Positions 34,609 through 46,003 of a DNA stretch of 64,000 nt are shown here, piece by piece. The position numbers and the translations under genes were made by a program. Source of the DNA: Hoeflea sp. (GTDB taxonomy: Bacteria > Pseudomonadota > Alphaproteobacteria > Rhizobiales > Rhizobiaceae); assembly GCF_014359905.1 (NCBI RefSeq), contig NZ_JACIYP010000002.1, positions 1-64,000 on the forward strand, read 5' to 3'. The notes below the pieces were generated by a model. The model worked only from the letters and a program-made list of their open reading frames with translations, searched no databases and was not told where the DNA came from. Within the stretch, counting starts at the first letter, position 1. Each line of letters opens with the position of its first letter.

Positions 34609-36159
34609 CTAGAAAAACACCCGGGGCAGCCAGGTTGCCAGTTGCGGCATCAGCCAGACCAGCGAGATGCCGATGATCTGCAGCCCGATGAACGGCACGA
34701 CGCCGGCATAGATCTGTCCGGTTGTTATCTCCGGCGGGGCCGCGCCGCGCAGGTAGAACAGCGAGAAGCCGAATGGCGGGGTGAGGAAGCTGGTCTGCAG
34801 GTTGATCGCCAGCAGCACACCAAGCCAGATCGGGTCGTGGCCCATGACGATCAGCGTCGGCGCGATCAGCGGCAGCACGATCACCGAGATCTCGACGAAA
34901 TCGAGGAAGAAGCCGAGCACGAAGACGAAGGCCATGCAGAACAAGAGCGCGCCCATGGGGCCGCCGGGCATGGCGGTCAGGATTTCGGAGACCCGCTCCT
35001 CGCCGCCCAGGCCGATGAAGACCAGCGAGAAGACGCCCGCCGCCAGAATGGTGGCGAAGATCATCGCTGTCATGGTGAGCGTGGAATCGACCGCGCCGTG
35101 CAGGCTTCGGTTGCGCAGCGTTGCGTAGAGCGCCCCGGCGATCGCCGCCGCGCCTATGATGGTCAGCACGATGTAGAGGCCGCCAGCCGCCAGCGACATG
35201 AACTCGAGATCATTGCGCTGCAGGCGGACGGGAAACAGGCCGGCGAGAATGCCCAGCAGGACCAGCGCCGCTGCGCCGAACAGGATCAGACGCGGATTGC
35301 TGCCGACCCGGATTCCGGCCATCAGCAGGGCGCCGATGGCGCCCACGGCCGCGGCCTCGGTGGGGGTGGCGACGCCGCCCAGGATCGCGCCCAGGACGGC
35401 GAAGATCAGCAGCACCGGCGGCACCACCGCCGAGAGGATTTCGCGCCGGTCGGGCTTGGGCGTGTCGAGCGTCGCGGGCGGCATGTCGCCGGGACGGAAG
35501 AAGCCGAGCGCCAGGATATAGATCAGATAGAGCACCACCAGCATCAGCCCGGGCACGATGGCGGCGGCGAAGAACTGCCCCACCGACAGGGCCTCGACCG
35601 AGAACTTGCCCTGTTCGTACTGCGCCTGCTGATAGGCGTTGGACATGACGTCGGCGAGAATGATGAGAAGCGTCGAGGGCGGGATGATCTGGCCCAAAGT
35701 GCCCGCGGTGCAGACGATGCCCGAGGCCACGCGCGGATCATAGCCCGAGCGCAGCATGGTCGGCAGCGCGATCATGCCCATGGCCACCACCGTGGCGCCG
35801 ACAATGCCGGTGGAGGCGGCCAGCAGCGCGCCGACCAGAACCACGGAGATGCCAAGCCCCCCGCGCAGCTGTCCGAACAGCCGGCCCATGGTGTCGAGCA
35901 GCTCCTCGGCGATGCGGCTTTTCTCCAGCACCGCGCCCATCAGCACGAACAGCGGGATGGCGATCAGCACCTGGTTGGAGATCAGGCCGAAGATGCGCTG
36001 GCCGGTGGCGCCCATCAGGCTGATGTCCATGACGCCCAGGGCCCATCCGAGATAGGCGAACACGACGGCGACGCCGGCGATCGAGAACGAGACCGGAAAG
36101 CCGAGCAGAATGGCGACGATCAGCGCCGCGAACATGATCAGATCGAGATAGGCGCTCAT
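34609..36159 (-). CDS. dctM: TRAP transporter large membrane subunit, DctM (hut operon)
   Basis: Permease subunit of 516 residues, longer than usual because of two extra hydrophobic segments inserted at about 285-350 (LILFGAAALVLLGILAG, GGLYIVLTIIGAAAIAGALY). Core motifs are GIVGATVVAMGMIALPTML, TPTEAAAVGAIGALLMAG and LQTSFLTPPFGFSLFYLRG. It overlaps dctQ by four bases and ends the hutIHGU-dctPQM operon. Cotranscription with histidine degradation genes implies that the transporter imports histidine, urocanate or a related imidazole acid (inference). Confidence 0.92.
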   Translation of the reverse strand: MSAYLDLIMFAALIVAILLGFPVSFSIAGVAVVFAYLGWALGVMDISLMGATGQRIFGLISNQVLIAIPLFVLMGAVLEKSRIAEELLDTMGRLFGQLRGGLGISVVLVGALLAASTGIVGATVVAMGMIALPTMLRSGYDPRVASGIVCTAGTLGQIIPPSTLLIILADVMSNAYQQAQYEQGKFSVEALSVGQFFAAAIVPGLMLVVLYLIYILALGFFRPGDMPPATLDTPKPDRREILSAVVPPVLLIFAVLGAILGGVATPTEAAAVGAIGALLMAGIRVGSNPRLILFGAAALVLLGILAGLFPVRLQRNDLEFMSLAAGGLYIVLTIIGAAAIAGALYATLRNRSLHGAVDSTLTMTAMIFATILAAGVFSLVFIGLGGEERVSEILTAMPGGPMGALLFCMAFVFVLGFFLDFVEISVIVLPLIAPTLIVMGHDPIWLGVLLAINLQTSFLTPPFGFSLFYLRGAAPPEITTGQIYAGVVPFIGLQIIGISLVWLMPQLATWLPRVFF

Positions 36160-36671
36160 GCCTCGGCCTCTGGTCCGGAGGATTGAGGCTGCAGCAGCAG
36201 GCGGATCAGCAGGGACAGGGACTGGATCACCAGAAGAATGCAGAAGGCTGGGATCAAGGACTTGAGCAGGAACACTGCCTCGATGCCGCCGACGGAAATG
36301 GGGCCTTCGAGGATGGCCCAGGAATTGCGCACCGAGGGCCAGGACCAGTACAGGATCACCAGCATCGACGGAATCAGCAGGAAGATGTGGCCGAAGATAT
36401 CGATGCCGCGCCGGGTCGCCGGCTTTGCCTTGGCGTAGAAGACGTCGACGCGGACATGCTTGTCGACCAGCAGCGTGTAGGCAGCACCCAGCATGAACAG
36501 CGTCGCGTGCATGTACAGGACGCTCTCCTGGACGGCGATGATGTTGTAGCCGAACACATAGCGGCCAACCACGATGCCGAATTGCACCAGCACCATCAGC
36601 AGCGCCAGCCAGCGGATCACGCTCGCCGTCACCCGGCTGATCATATCGAGACTATTGGCCAGACGCAGCAT
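36156..36671 (-). CDS. dctQ: TRAP transporter small membrane subunit, DctQ (hut operon)
   Basis: Small TRAP subunit of 171 residues with four hydrophobic helices. The signature VGRYVFGYNIIAVQESVLYM and the following DKHVRVDVFYAKAKPATRRG are typical. It lies 66 bases after dctP, a gap that contains a strong hairpin, and overlaps dctM by four bases. Confidence 0.9.
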   Translation of the reverse strand: MLRLANSLDMISRVTASVIRWLALLMVLVQFGIVVGRYVFGYNIIAVQESVLYMHATLFMLGAAYTLLVDKHVRVDVFYAKAKPATRRGIDIFGHIFLLIPSMLVILYWSWPSVRNSWAILEGPISVGGIEAVFLLKSLIPAFCILLVIQSLSLLIRLLLQPQSSGPEAEA

Positions 36672-36694
36672 GCGGTCCCCTCTTACCGTAAGTG

Positions 36695-36724
36695 TCCGGC
36701 GCGGGACCGGGATCCCGCGCCGGA
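36695..36724 (-). terminator. Hairpin between hut-linked dctP and dctQ
   Basis: TCCGGCGCGGGA (36695-36706) pairs perfectly with TCCCGCGCCGGA (36713-36724) around a 6-base loop, 13 bases past the dctP stop. No U-run follows, so it probably attenuates or protects the upstream mRNA, letting more binding protein be made than permease. Confidence 0.7.
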
Positions 36725-36737
36725 TGGTTCATTGCGC

Positions 36738-37826
36738 TCAGTACCCCATGACCGAGGCGCGGGCGTTCATCTGTCCGTTGTCGGCATAGGTCATGTAGCT
36801 GCCCACCAGATCGCGATAGGCGAGGTAGCTCTCGGTGATGCGCTTGACCAGTTCATCGTCGTTCTGGCGCAGCTCGTCAACAACCTCTTCGGCCGCCTTG
36901 CCCATGGCGACGATCACGTCGTCGGGCAGCTTGCGGACGATGACGCCATGCTCGGACACCAGCGTCTTGAGCGACTGGGCGTGCTTGGTGGTGTATTCGG
37001 TCCACACCGGATTGTAGAGGCTCTCGCAGGCGAGGCTCACAACCTGCTTGAGATCGTCGGGCAGTTCCTCATAGGCCTTGGCGTTGACGCCGCACTCTTC
37101 CGCCGAGGACGGCTCGCCGACGCCCGGCCAGTAGTAGTTCTTGGCGACCTGGTAGAAGCCGAGCGCCGAATCGGTCCAGGGGCCGATGAATTCGCCGGCA
37201 TCCAGAGCGCCGGTCTGCAGCGCCTGGAACATGGGCGGTCCGCCCATGGCTTCGGCCGCCATGCCCATCTTGGTGGCCATTTCCGAGGCGAGGCCGGTGG
37301 TGCGGAACTTCAGGCCCTTGAGGTCTTCCGCCGAGTTGATCTCGTTGCGGAACCAGCCGGCCCATTGCGGCCCGGAATTGCCGCACAGGAACGGCTTGAC
37401 GCCGAAACGGCCATACATCTCGTCATAGAGCGCCTGTCCGCCGCCATGCTGCATCCAGCCGAACTGCTCGTCGGCGCGCAGGCCGAAGGGCTGGGAACCG
37501 AACAGCAGGATGCCCTTGGACTTCGAGCCCCAATAGGCGGGAACCGCGTGATAGAGTTCGGCGGTGCCTTCGGAGACGGCGTCGAACACGCCCGGGCCGG
37601 GGACGATTTCGCCCGCGGCGTAGAGCTTGACCTCGATGCGGCCGCCCGACAGCGTGGTGATGCGGTCGGCCAGGAGCTGGGCCGCGACGCCCGGGCCGGG
37701 CAGGTTCTTGGGCCAGGCTGTGACCATCTTCCATTCGCGCTTGTCCTGCGCGATGGCCGGTGTGGCCAGCGTTGCAGCAGCTGCTGCTCCGGCGAAACCG
37801 GTCTTCAGAAATTTTCTTCTCTGCAT
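36738..37826 (-). CDS. dctP: TRAP substrate-binding protein, DctP type, Tat-exported (hut operon)
   Basis: Periplasmic receptor of 362 residues. The precursor starts MQRRKFLKTGFAGAAAAATL, a twin-arginine signal cut after AIAQ. Mature landmarks are AGWFRNEINSAEDLKGLKFR (conserved Arg) and GFYQVAKNYYWPG, placing it with the system A DctP. ATG 37826 has GAGAGGA upstream, and the gene starts 22 bases after the hutU stop. The long open frame upstream of the start is the shadow of hutU. The ligand is inferred from context to be urocanate, histidine or imidazole propionate/lactate. Confidence 0.92.
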   Translation of the reverse strand: MQRRKFLKTGFAGAAAAATLATPAIAQDKREWKMVTAWPKNLPGPGVAAQLLADRITTLSGGRIEVKLYAAGEIVPGPGVFDAVSEGTAELYHAVPAYWGSKSKGILLFGSQPFGLRADEQFGWMQHGGGQALYDEMYGRFGVKPFLCGNSGPQWAGWFRNEINSAEDLKGLKFRTTGLASEMATKMGMAAEAMGGPPMFQALQTGALDAGEFIGPWTDSALGFYQVAKNYYWPGVGEPSSAEECGVNAKAYEELPDDLKQVVSLACESLYNPVWTEYTTKHAQSLKTLVSEHGVIVRKLPDDVIVAMGKAAEEVVDELRQNDDELVKRITESYLAYRDLVGSYMTYADNGQMNARASVMGY

Positions 37827-37848
37827 GATTATTCCTCTCAGTTTTTGT

Positions 37849-39527
<1,679 letters not shown>

Positions 39528-39531
<4 letters not shown>

Positions 39532-40328
39532 GATTGGCCTCCCAATGAAGCTGCCAGATCGGCAAGTGAGTTCAAAATTGTCTTGAGGTGCACGCGCAGC
39601 TTCTCCGCCTTGGCCTGGTCATAGGCGAAGGGCAGCGCTTCGGTAGCGAGATGGGTGCTTTGCGCCAGTTCCATCTGGATGGCGTGGATGTTGTCGGCGG
39701 GCCGGCCGTAGTGCCGCGTGGTCCAGCCGCCCTTGAAGCGGCCGTTGAGGACGCTCGAATAGTCTTCCGCACCGGCGCAGATCCCCGCCACGATCGCCTC
39801 GATCACCGGCGCACAGGTGGCGCCATTGTTGGTGCCGATGTTGAAATCAGGCAATTTGCCCTCGAACAGGAACGGGATGCGCGAACGGATCGAGTGGCAA
39901 TCATAGAGGATCGCCACGCCGTGGATTTTTCGCACGCGCTGAAGCTCAGCCTCAAGTGCTGCGTGATAGGGCGCATGCCAAGCCAGCCGCCGCGCTTCGA
40001 TCTCGGCCGCATCGGGCGCGTCGAGCCACAGGGCCTCGCCGTCGAAATCGGTCATCGGCACCAGGCCGGTGGTGTTCTGGCCGGGATAGAGGCTGGCGCC
40101 GGAAGGGTCGCGGTTGGCGTCGATGACGTAGCGATGGAAATTGGCGCGCACCGTGGTGACGCCCTCGATCAGGCCGTCATAGAGCCGGTCGATATGCCAG
40201 TCGGTGTCGCCGAGCGTCTGGCCAAGCGGGGTCAGGCGCGCGAAGATGTCGTCGGGCACAAAGGTCCCGGTATGCGGCAGGCCCAGAACCAGCGGGCTCT
40301 CGCCGCGCCTGACCTCGACCGGGGTCAC
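39528..40328 (-). CDS. hutG: N-formylglutamate deformylase HutG
   Basis: Zn-dependent hydrolase releasing formate and glutamate from N-formylglutamate, the last step of the HutF branch. The 266-residue protein shows [44 protein letters not shown]-like [20 protein letters not shown] and [11 protein letters not shown] chose GTG 40328, which overlaps the hutH stop by four bases (GTGA); upstream sequence in this frame belongs to hutH antisense. Together with HutF it shows that this organism uses the two-ammonia, formate-releasing route. Confidence 0.95.
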
Positions 40329-41866
40329 GCCGCCTCTCCGGCAAGCAGGGTCGCCACGTCGCATTTACCCTGCACCCTGCCCTCGGCCACCAGTGCCGCG
40401 GCGCGGGCGATGTCGCCGGCCATGAAGCGGTCGTCGGTGAGCGTGGCGATCTCCGAGCGGATCAGGCCGATCGCGCCCTGCAGCACCGGGCTGGTGACCA
40501 GCGGCGCGCGAAACTCGACGCCCTGCGCCGCGCACATGAGCTCCACCCCGATGATGACATTGAGATTGTCGTTCATGCGCTTGAGACGCCGCGCGCCGTG
40601 GGCCGCCATCGACACATGGTCTTCCTGGTTGGCCGAGGTCGGCGTGGAATCGGTCGAGCAGGGATTGGCCAGATGCTTGTTCTCGCTCATCAAGGCTGCG
40701 GTGGTGACTTCGGCGATCATGAGGCCGGAATTCAGCCCCGGCGCCGGCGTCAGGAACGGCGGCAGGTCGAAGGACAGGCTGGGATCGACCATCAGCGCCA
40801 CGCGGCGCTGGGAGATGGCGCCGATCTCGGCAATCGCAAGCGCGATCTGGTCGGCGGCAAACGCCACCGGCTCGGCGTGGAAATTGCCGCCCGAGACGAT
40901 CTTGCCTTCCTTAACCAGCACCAGCGGATTGTCAGAGACGGCATTGGCCTCGATTTCGAGCGTCTGGCCGGAGAACCTGAGCAGATCGAGTGCCGCACCG
41001 GCGACCTGCGGCTGGCAGCGGATGCAATAGGGGTCCTGGACGCGGGCATCGCCCTCGCGGTGGCTTTCGCGGATCACCGAGCCCGCCATCACCGCACGCA
41101 TGGCCCGGGCGATGTCGATCTGGCCGCGATGGCCGCGAAAGGCGTGGATGCCTTCTTCCAGCGGCGCGGTCGAGCCCATGATCGCATCGGTGGACAGGCA
41201 GGAGGAGACGACGCTGGCTTCGAGATTGCGAACGGCCGAGAAAAAGCCGGTGAGCGCGCAGGCCGTGGAAAACTGCGTGCCGTTGATCAGGCCAAGGCCT
41301 TCCTTCGGCGCCAGCACGGCAGGCTCGACGCCGGCGCGCCTGAGCGCCTCGGCGGCGGGCATGCGCTCGCCCTCAAAGATTGCCTCGCCTTCCCCGATCA
41401 TCGCGGCGGCCATATGGGCGAGCGGCGCGAGGTCGCCCGAGGCACCGACCGAGCCCTGGCTCGGGATCACGGGAGTGACGCCGGCCGCGAGCATGTCCTG
41501 GATCACCGAGAGCGTCTTCCAGGTGATGCCGGAGGCGCCGCGGCCGGCGGACAAGAGCTTGAGGGCCATCATCAGCCGGGTTGTCGCCACGTCGAGCGTT
41601 TCGCCCACGCCGCAGCAATGCGACAGAATCAGATTGCGCTGCAGCTGCGCCGTGTCGCCCGGCTTGATGCGCACGCTCGCGAGCTTGCCGAAGCCGGTGT
41701 TGACGCCATACACCGCCGCATCGCCGGCGGCGGCCTTTCGCACCAGCTCTGCCGCGGCCTCGATGCCGGCAAGCGCGCTGTCGTCGAGCCGCACCGGAAC
41801 GCCCGTGCGCCAGACCTGTTCGAGCTCCGCGAGGGTGGCTCGGCCGGGAAAAAGCGTGAGCGTCAA
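40325..41866 (-). CDS. hutH: Histidine ammonia-lyase HutH
   Basis: First step of histidine degradation: non-oxidative deamination to urocanate. The 513-residue protein carries [13 protein letters not shown] and [17 protein letters not shown], whose Ala-Ser-Gly (about 142-144) forms the MIO cofactor, then [23 protein letters not shown] and [15 protein letters not shown] chose TTG 41866: GGAGG is five bases upstream and TTGA overlaps the hutI stop. The frame opens at 41893 but that adds residues read from the end of hutI. Confidence 0.96.
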   Translation of the reverse strand: MTLTLFPGRATLAELEQVWRTGVPVRLDDSALAGIEAAAELVRKAAAGDAAVYGVNTGFGKLASVRIKPGDTAQLQRNLILSHCCGVGETLDVATTRLMMALKLLSAGRGASGITWKTLSVIQDMLAAGVTPVIPSQGSVGASGDLAPLAHMAAAMIGEGEAIFEGERMPAAEALRRAGVEPAVLAPKEGLGLINGTQFSTACALTGFFSAVRNLEASVVSSCLSTDAIMGSTAPLEEGIHAFRGHRGQIDIARAMRAVMAGSVIRESHREGDARVQDPYCIRCQPQVAGAALDLLRFSGQTLEIEANAVSDNPLVLVKEGKIVSGGNFHAEPVAFAADQIALAIAEIGAISQRRVALMVDPSLSFDLPPFLTPAPGLNSGLMIAEVTTAALMSENKHLANPCSTDSTPTSANQEDHVSMAAHGARRLKRMNDNLNVIIGVELMCAAQGVEFRAPLVTSPVLQGAIGLIRSEIATLTDDRFMAGDIARAAALVAEGRVQGKCDVATLLAGEAA

Positions 41867-43056
41867 ACTGTGCCTCCAAAAATCCGCTTCCACAGCGGGT
41901 TGAAACCAATGCGATAGGCCAGTTCCGCCGGGTGCTCGATGTCCCAGATGGCGAGATCGGCGCGCAGGCCCGGTCTGATCCGGCCTGAATCCTCAAGCCC
42001 GAGCGCGCGCGCCGCATTGACCGTCACGCCGGCAAGCGCCTCTTCCGGCGTCATGCGGAACAGGGTGCAGGCCATGTTCATGGAAAGCAGCAGCGACGCC
42101 ATCGGCGATGAGCCGGGATTGCAGTCGGTGGCGACCGCCATCGGCACGCCATGGGCGCGGAACGCCGCAATCGGCGGGGCCGTTGTTTCGCGCAGGGTGT
42201 AGTAGGCGCCGGGCAGGATCACGGCAACGGTGCCTGACCTGGCCATGGCCTCGGCGTCCTGCTCATTGGCATATTCCAGATGATCGGCAGACAATGCGCC
42301 GTAGCCGGCAGCCAGTTGCGCACCGCCGAGATTGGACAATTGCTCGGCATGGAGCTTGACCGGAATGCCGAGTGACTTGGCCTTGTCGAAAACGCGGGCA
42401 ATCTGTTCGGGCGAGAAGGCTATGCCTTCGCAAAAACCATCGACTGCATCGGCCAGTCCTGCCGCATGGGCGGCTTCCAGTCCCGGAATGCAGACCTCGT
42501 CTATATAGGCGTCAGGGCGGCCCTTGTATTCGGGCGGCGTCGCATGGGCGCCGAGATAGCTGGTCCTGACCCGGACCGGCCTCTGGCTGGCAACCGCCCG
42601 CGCCACGCGCAGCATCTTGAGCTCGGTGTCGATGTCGAGGCCGTAGCCCGACTTGATCTCGAGCGTGGCGACACCCTCGGCGATCATCGCGTCGACTCGG
42701 GCGATCGCGCCCGCGAGCAGCTCCACTTCCGAGGCCGCACGCGTGGCGGAAACGGTGGAGACAATGCCGCCGCCGGCGCGCGCGACTTCTTCATAGCTGG
42801 CGCCTTCGAGGCGCATCTCGAATTCGCGGGCGCGGTTGCCGCCATGGACCACATGGGTATGGCAATCGACCAGGGCGGGCGTCACCACCCGGCCTTCCAG
42901 ATCGAGCGTGTCCCGATCGCGGAATTCGGCGGGCAGATCAGCCTCGGGACCCGCCCAGGCAATGCGGCCTTCGGCAATCGCAACCGCGCCCTGCTCCACC
43001 AGCCCGTAGGCCGGTGCGCCATCCATCGTCGCCAGCGTTGCGTTGGTCAGAAGCAC
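41863..43056 (-). CDS. hutI: Imidazolonepropionase HutI
   Basis: Amidohydrolase opening the ring of imidazolone propionate to N-formimino-glutamate. The 397-residue protein has the metal site [20 protein letters not shown] (about 70-90), [20 protein letters not shown] and SADHLEYA, and ends in [17 protein letters not shown] 43056 is preceded by AAGGACG. It is the first gene of the leftward hutIHGU-dctPQM operon, with a very strong promoter just upstream (TTGACA, 18 bases, TATAGT). Confidence 0.96.
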   Translation of the reverse strand: MLLTNATLATMDGAPAYGLVEQGAVAIAEGRIAWAGPEADLPAEFRDRDTLDLEGRVVTPALVDCHTHVVHGGNRAREFEMRLEGASYEEVARAGGGIVSTVSATRAASEVELLAGAIARVDAMIAEGVATLEIKSGYGLDIDTELKMLRVARAVASQRPVRVRTSYLGAHATPPEYKGRPDAYIDEVCIPGLEAAHAAGLADAVDGFCEGIAFSPEQIARVFDKAKSLGIPVKLHAEQLSNLGGAQLAAGYGALSADHLEYANEQDAEAMARSGTVAVILPGAYYTLRETTAPPIAAFRAHGVPMAVATDCNPGSSPMASLLLSMNMACTLFRMTPEEALAGVTVNAARALGLEDSGRIRPGLRADLAIWDIEHPAELAYRIGFNPLWKRIFGGTV

Positions 43057-43084
43057 TTTTTCGTCCTTGTTATGTCGGCGTTAT

Positions 43085-43117
43085 TTGACTATAAGTATAT
43101 ACATATTAATCTGTCAA
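43085..43117. promoter_or_regulatory. Overlapping divergent hut promoters with a shared HutC-type operator
   Basis: Leftward: TTGACA (43117-43112) and TATAGT (43093-43088) with an 18-base spacer drive hutI. Rightward: TTGACT (43085-43090) and TAATCT (43107-43112) with a 16-base spacer drive hutF-hutC. The palindrome GTATATAC (43095-43102), flanked by AT-rich symmetric sequence, lies in the spacer of both. HutC proteins are known to bind TGTATATACA-like sites, so one bound dimer should block both units. Confidence 0.75.
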
Positions 43118-43128
43118 GAGGCGCGGAA

Positions 43129-44493
43129 ATGGCGATTGTGTGGGCGGAAAAGGCACTTCTGGAGGAGGGCTGGGCCGAGAATGTCAGGATCGACATCGCG
43201 GGAGACGGCCGGATTGCCTCGATTGAAACCGGCCAGCCGGCAGAGGGCCACCGCACCGGCATACTGCTGCCCTCGCCGGTCAATTGCCACAGCCACGCCT
43301 TCCAGCGCGCCATGGCAGGTCTCACCGAAAAGCGCGGGCCGGATGCGTCGGATTCGTTCTGGACCTGGCGGCAGCTGATGTTCCGGTTTCTCGACCGGCT
43401 GTCGCCCGACCATGTCGAGGCGATCGCGGCCTTCGTGCAGATGGAGATGCTGGAGGCGGGTTATTCCACCAATGTCGAATTCCATTATCTGCACCACCGG
43501 CCCGGCGGTGCAGCCTATGACAACATCGCCGAGATGGCCGAGCGGATCGCCGCAGCCAGCCTCCAGTCAGGCATCGGCCTCACCCTGCTGCCGGTGCATT
43601 ATCAGTATGGCGGCCTCGACAAGCGGCCGCTCGGGCCCGGGCAGATCCGCTTCGGAACCACGCTCGACGAGTACGCGCGGCTGCACCAGGCATCAGCGGA
43701 AATCGTCGCGCGCCTGCCCGCCGATTGCGCGATCGGCGTGGCGCCGCACAGCCTGCGCGCCGTGGCGCCCGAAGATCTGCCCCACCACGCGAGGCTTGCA
43801 GGCGCAAATCCGCTGCATATGCATCTGGCCGAACAGATAGCCGAGGTCGAGGAGGTGCAGGCAGCGCTCGGCAAACGCCCGGTGGAATTCGTGCTCGACA
43901 GCATGGAACTCGACAACCGGCACTGCTTCATCCACTGCACCCAGATGCTCGCGCATGAGACGGAGGGCCTCGCCCGCAGCGGCGCCGTGGCCGGGCTGTG
44001 CCCGATCACGGAATCAAGCCTCGGCGACGGCATTTTCGACGGCGTGCGCTGGCTTGAGAATGGCGGCGCCCTCGCCATCGGCTCGGATTCCAACATCCGC
44101 ATCTCGCTGAGCGAGGAACTGCGGACGCTGGATTACTCCCAGAGACTGCGCGACCACTCGCGCGCTGCCCTGGCGACGGCTGAAAAATCCACCGGCCGGC
44201 GCCTGCTCGAAGCGATCAATGCCGGCGGGGCCACGGTCTCGGCGCGCGACACCGGCGCGATTGCTGTGGGCAAGCTGGCCGATCTTGTGGCGCTCGATGC
44301 GCAATCGGTGGATCTTGCCGGACGGTCAGGCGATACGATTCTCGATTGCTTCGTCTTTGCCGGCGACGACCGGATGATCAGCGACGTCTGGTCGGCGGGC
44401 CGGCATATGGTGAGGCACGGCCGGCACATCAGGCGGGAGGCGATTGCGCAGACCTACATCGGCGCCATGAAAGACCTGAGGGAGGCAATTTGA
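43129..44493 (+). CDS. hutF: Formimidoylglutamate deiminase HutF
   Basis: Amidohydrolase converting N-formimino-glutamate to N-formylglutamate plus ammonia, the partner reaction of HutG. The 454-residue protein has the metal-binding NCHSHAFQRAMAGLTEKRG (about 48-66), VEFHYLHH, GVAPHSLRAVAPEDL, HMHLAEQ and GSDSNIRISLSEELR. I chose ATG 43129, which lies just after the operator and carries a GAGG-type ribosome site; the open frame reaching back to 42466 is the shadow of hutI. It overlaps hutC by four bases. Confidence 0.95.
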   Translation: MAIVWAEKALLEEGWAENVRIDIAGDGRIASIETGQPAEGHRTGILLPSPVNCHSHAFQRAMAGLTEKRGPDASDSFWTWRQLMFRFLDRLSPDHVEAIAAFVQMEMLEAGYSTNVEFHYLHHRPGGAAYDNIAEMAERIAAASLQSGIGLTLLPVHYQYGGLDKRPLGPGQIRFGTTLDEYARLHQASAEIVARLPADCAIGVAPHSLRAVAPEDLPHHARLAGANPLHMHLAEQIAEVEEVQAALGKRPVEFVLDSMELDNRHCFIHCTQMLAHETEGLARSGAVAGLCPITESSLGDGIFDGVRWLENGGALAIGSDSNIRISLSEELRTLDYSQRLRDHSRAALATAEKSTGRRLLEAINAGGATVSARDTGAIAVGKLADLVALDAQSVDLAGRSGDTILDCFVFAGDDRMISDVWSAGRHMVRHGRHIRREAIAQTYIGAMKDLREAI

Positions 44494-45191
44494 GCGGAGG
44501 CGATTTCAACAGCTGGCAGTCGGTGCAGGCGGAGGTGCTGCGCCGGATCAACGCCCGGGAATGGAAGCCGGGAGAGTTCATCCCGAACGAGGCGGAACTG
44601 GCACTCGAATTCAATTGCGCAAGGGCGACCGTCAACCGGGCGCTGCGCGCGCTTGCCGAAACCGGGCTGCTCGACCGCCGCCGCAAGGCCGGGACGCGGG
44701 TGGCGCTGCACCCGGTGCGCAAGGCGACGCTCGCCATTCCCGTCATCCGCTACGAGATCGAGGGAAAGGGCCAGAGCTACCGCCACACCGTGCTGGTGGA
44801 GGAACGCCTGATCCCTCCCTCGGGCATAAGAGCGCGGATGCGGACCGGTCCCGGCGACAGGCTGCTGCACCTGGTCACGCTGCATCTGGCCGACGGAAAG
44901 CCCTATGTGTTCGGCGACCGCTGGATCAATCCCGAAGCGGTGCCGGGGATCGAGACCGCGGACCTCAGCGTGCAGAGCGCCAATGAATGGCTGGTGGCCA
45001 ACATCCCGTTCGAGGGCGGCGACTTCTCGTTTTCGGCGATGACCGCGGGCAAGCGCGAGGCCGAAATTCTCGCCTGCAAGGAAGGCGAAGGCCTGTTCGT
45101 GATCGACCGCAGCACCTGGAACAAGGACCAGATCATCACCTCGGTCAGGCTGACCTTCGCGCCGGGCTACCGGATGCACACCGAGATCTGA
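44490..45191 (+). CDS. hutC: Histidine utilisation repressor HutC (GntR/UTRA family)
   Basis: A 233-residue regulator that represses hut genes until urocanate binds. The N-terminal winged helix has REWKPGEFIPNEAELALEF and CARATVNRALRALAETGLLD. The C-terminal UTRA ligand domain has LHLVTLHLADGKPYVFGDRW and ends in TFAPGYRMHTEI, as HutC proteins do. I chose TTG 44490: GGGAGG lies four bases upstream and TTGA overlaps the hutF stop; no ATG fits. Its likely operator is the GTATATAC palindrome between hutI and hutF, giving autoregulation. Confidence 0.93.
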   Translation: MSGGDFNSWQSVQAEVLRRINAREWKPGEFIPNEAELALEFNCARATVNRALRALAETGLLDRRRKAGTRVALHPVRKATLAIPVIRYEIEGKGQSYRHTVLVEERLIPPSGIRARMRTGPGDRLLHLVTLHLADGKPYVFGDRWINPEAVPGIETADLSVQSANEWLVANIPFEGGDFSFSAMTAGKREAEILACKEGEGLFVIDRSTWNKDQIITSVRLTFAPGYRMHTEI

Positions 45192-45204
45192 TCGGCGGGC
45201 CGTC

Positions 45205-45987
45205 TTATTTTCCCTTCCAGACCGGGTCGCGCTTCTCCGCGAAGGCCCTGAAGCCTTCGAGATTGTCTTCCGAGCCGTAGAGCGTATCGACGGTGCGAAG
45301 CTGCCGGCGGGTCACCTTGTTCATGGTGTCCTGGAATTTCTCGCCCTCGGCCTCGCGCACCACTTCCTTGATCGCGGCGAAGACCAGCGGCGGGCCGGAG
45401 GCCAGAAGATTGGCCATCTCCCAGGCCTTGTCCATCAGTTCGTGGGCCTCGTGAATGTGATTGACGAAGCCCCAGCGGTGGGCTTCCTCGGCGTCGAGCC
45501 AGCGGCCGGTGAACAGCATTTCCATGGCAATATGGTAGGGGATGCGCTTGGGCAGCTTGATCGAGGCCGCGTCGGCCACGGTGCCGGAGCGGATCTCGGG
45601 CAGCGCGAATGTGGCGTGGCTCGCCGCCAGGATGATGTCGCAGGACAGCGCGATCTCGAGCCCGCCGCCGCAGCAGATGCCGTTCACCGCGCAGATCACC
45701 GGCTTGTTGAGATGGGGAAGCTCCTGCAGGCCGCCGAAGCCGCCGACGCCGTAATCGCCGTCGACGGCATCGCCATCGGCGGCGGCCTTCAGATCCCAGC
45801 CGGGGCAGAAGAACTTTTCGCCCGCCGCCGTCAGGATCGCCACCCGGAGATCGGGATTGTCGCGGAAATCGCGGAAAATCTCGCCCAGGATGCGGCTGGT
45901 GGCAAGATCGACCGCATTGGCCTTGGGCCGGTCGAGCGTGACCTCGAGCACGTGTCCGTCGATGCGGGTTCTGACAGGTCCGGTCAT
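45205..45987 (-). CDS. caiD: Carnitinyl-CoA dehydratase / enoyl-CoA hydratase, CaiD-like
   Basis: Crotonase-fold enzyme of 260 residues, probably hydrating crotonobetainyl-CoA to L-carnitinyl-CoA. It has VTLDRPKANAVDLATSRILG near the N-terminus, an oxyanion-hole block VICAVNGICCGGGLEIALSC (about 97-116) and ALPEIRSGTVADAASIKLPK, where the catalytic Glu is expected; the C-terminus RAFAEKRDPVWKGK is typical. It is last in the carnitine operon, 16 bases after the NDP-forming CoA ligase. A general fatty-acid hydratase is the alternative, but the Asp/Gly-rich loop and context favour CaiD. Confidence 0.85.
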   Translation of the reverse strand: MTGPVRTRIDGHVLEVTLDRPKANAVDLATSRILGEIFRDFRDNPDLRVAILTAAGEKFFCPGWDLKAAADGDAVDGDYGVGGFGGLQELPHLNKPVICAVNGICCGGGLEIALSCDIILAASHATFALPEIRSGTVADAASIKLPKRIPYHIAMEMLFTGRWLDAEEAHRWGFVNHIHEAHELMDKAWEMANLLASGPPLVFAAIKEVVREAEGEKFQDTMNKVTRRQLRTVDTLYGSEDNLEGFRAFAEKRDPVWKGK

Positions 45988-46003
45988 GGGTGGTGTCCTC
46001 TTC

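Noticed and set aside
42466-43128. Long upstream extension of hutF
   Set aside because: It crosses hutI antisense and the operator region; the promoter, ribosome site and family alignment all place the start at 43129.
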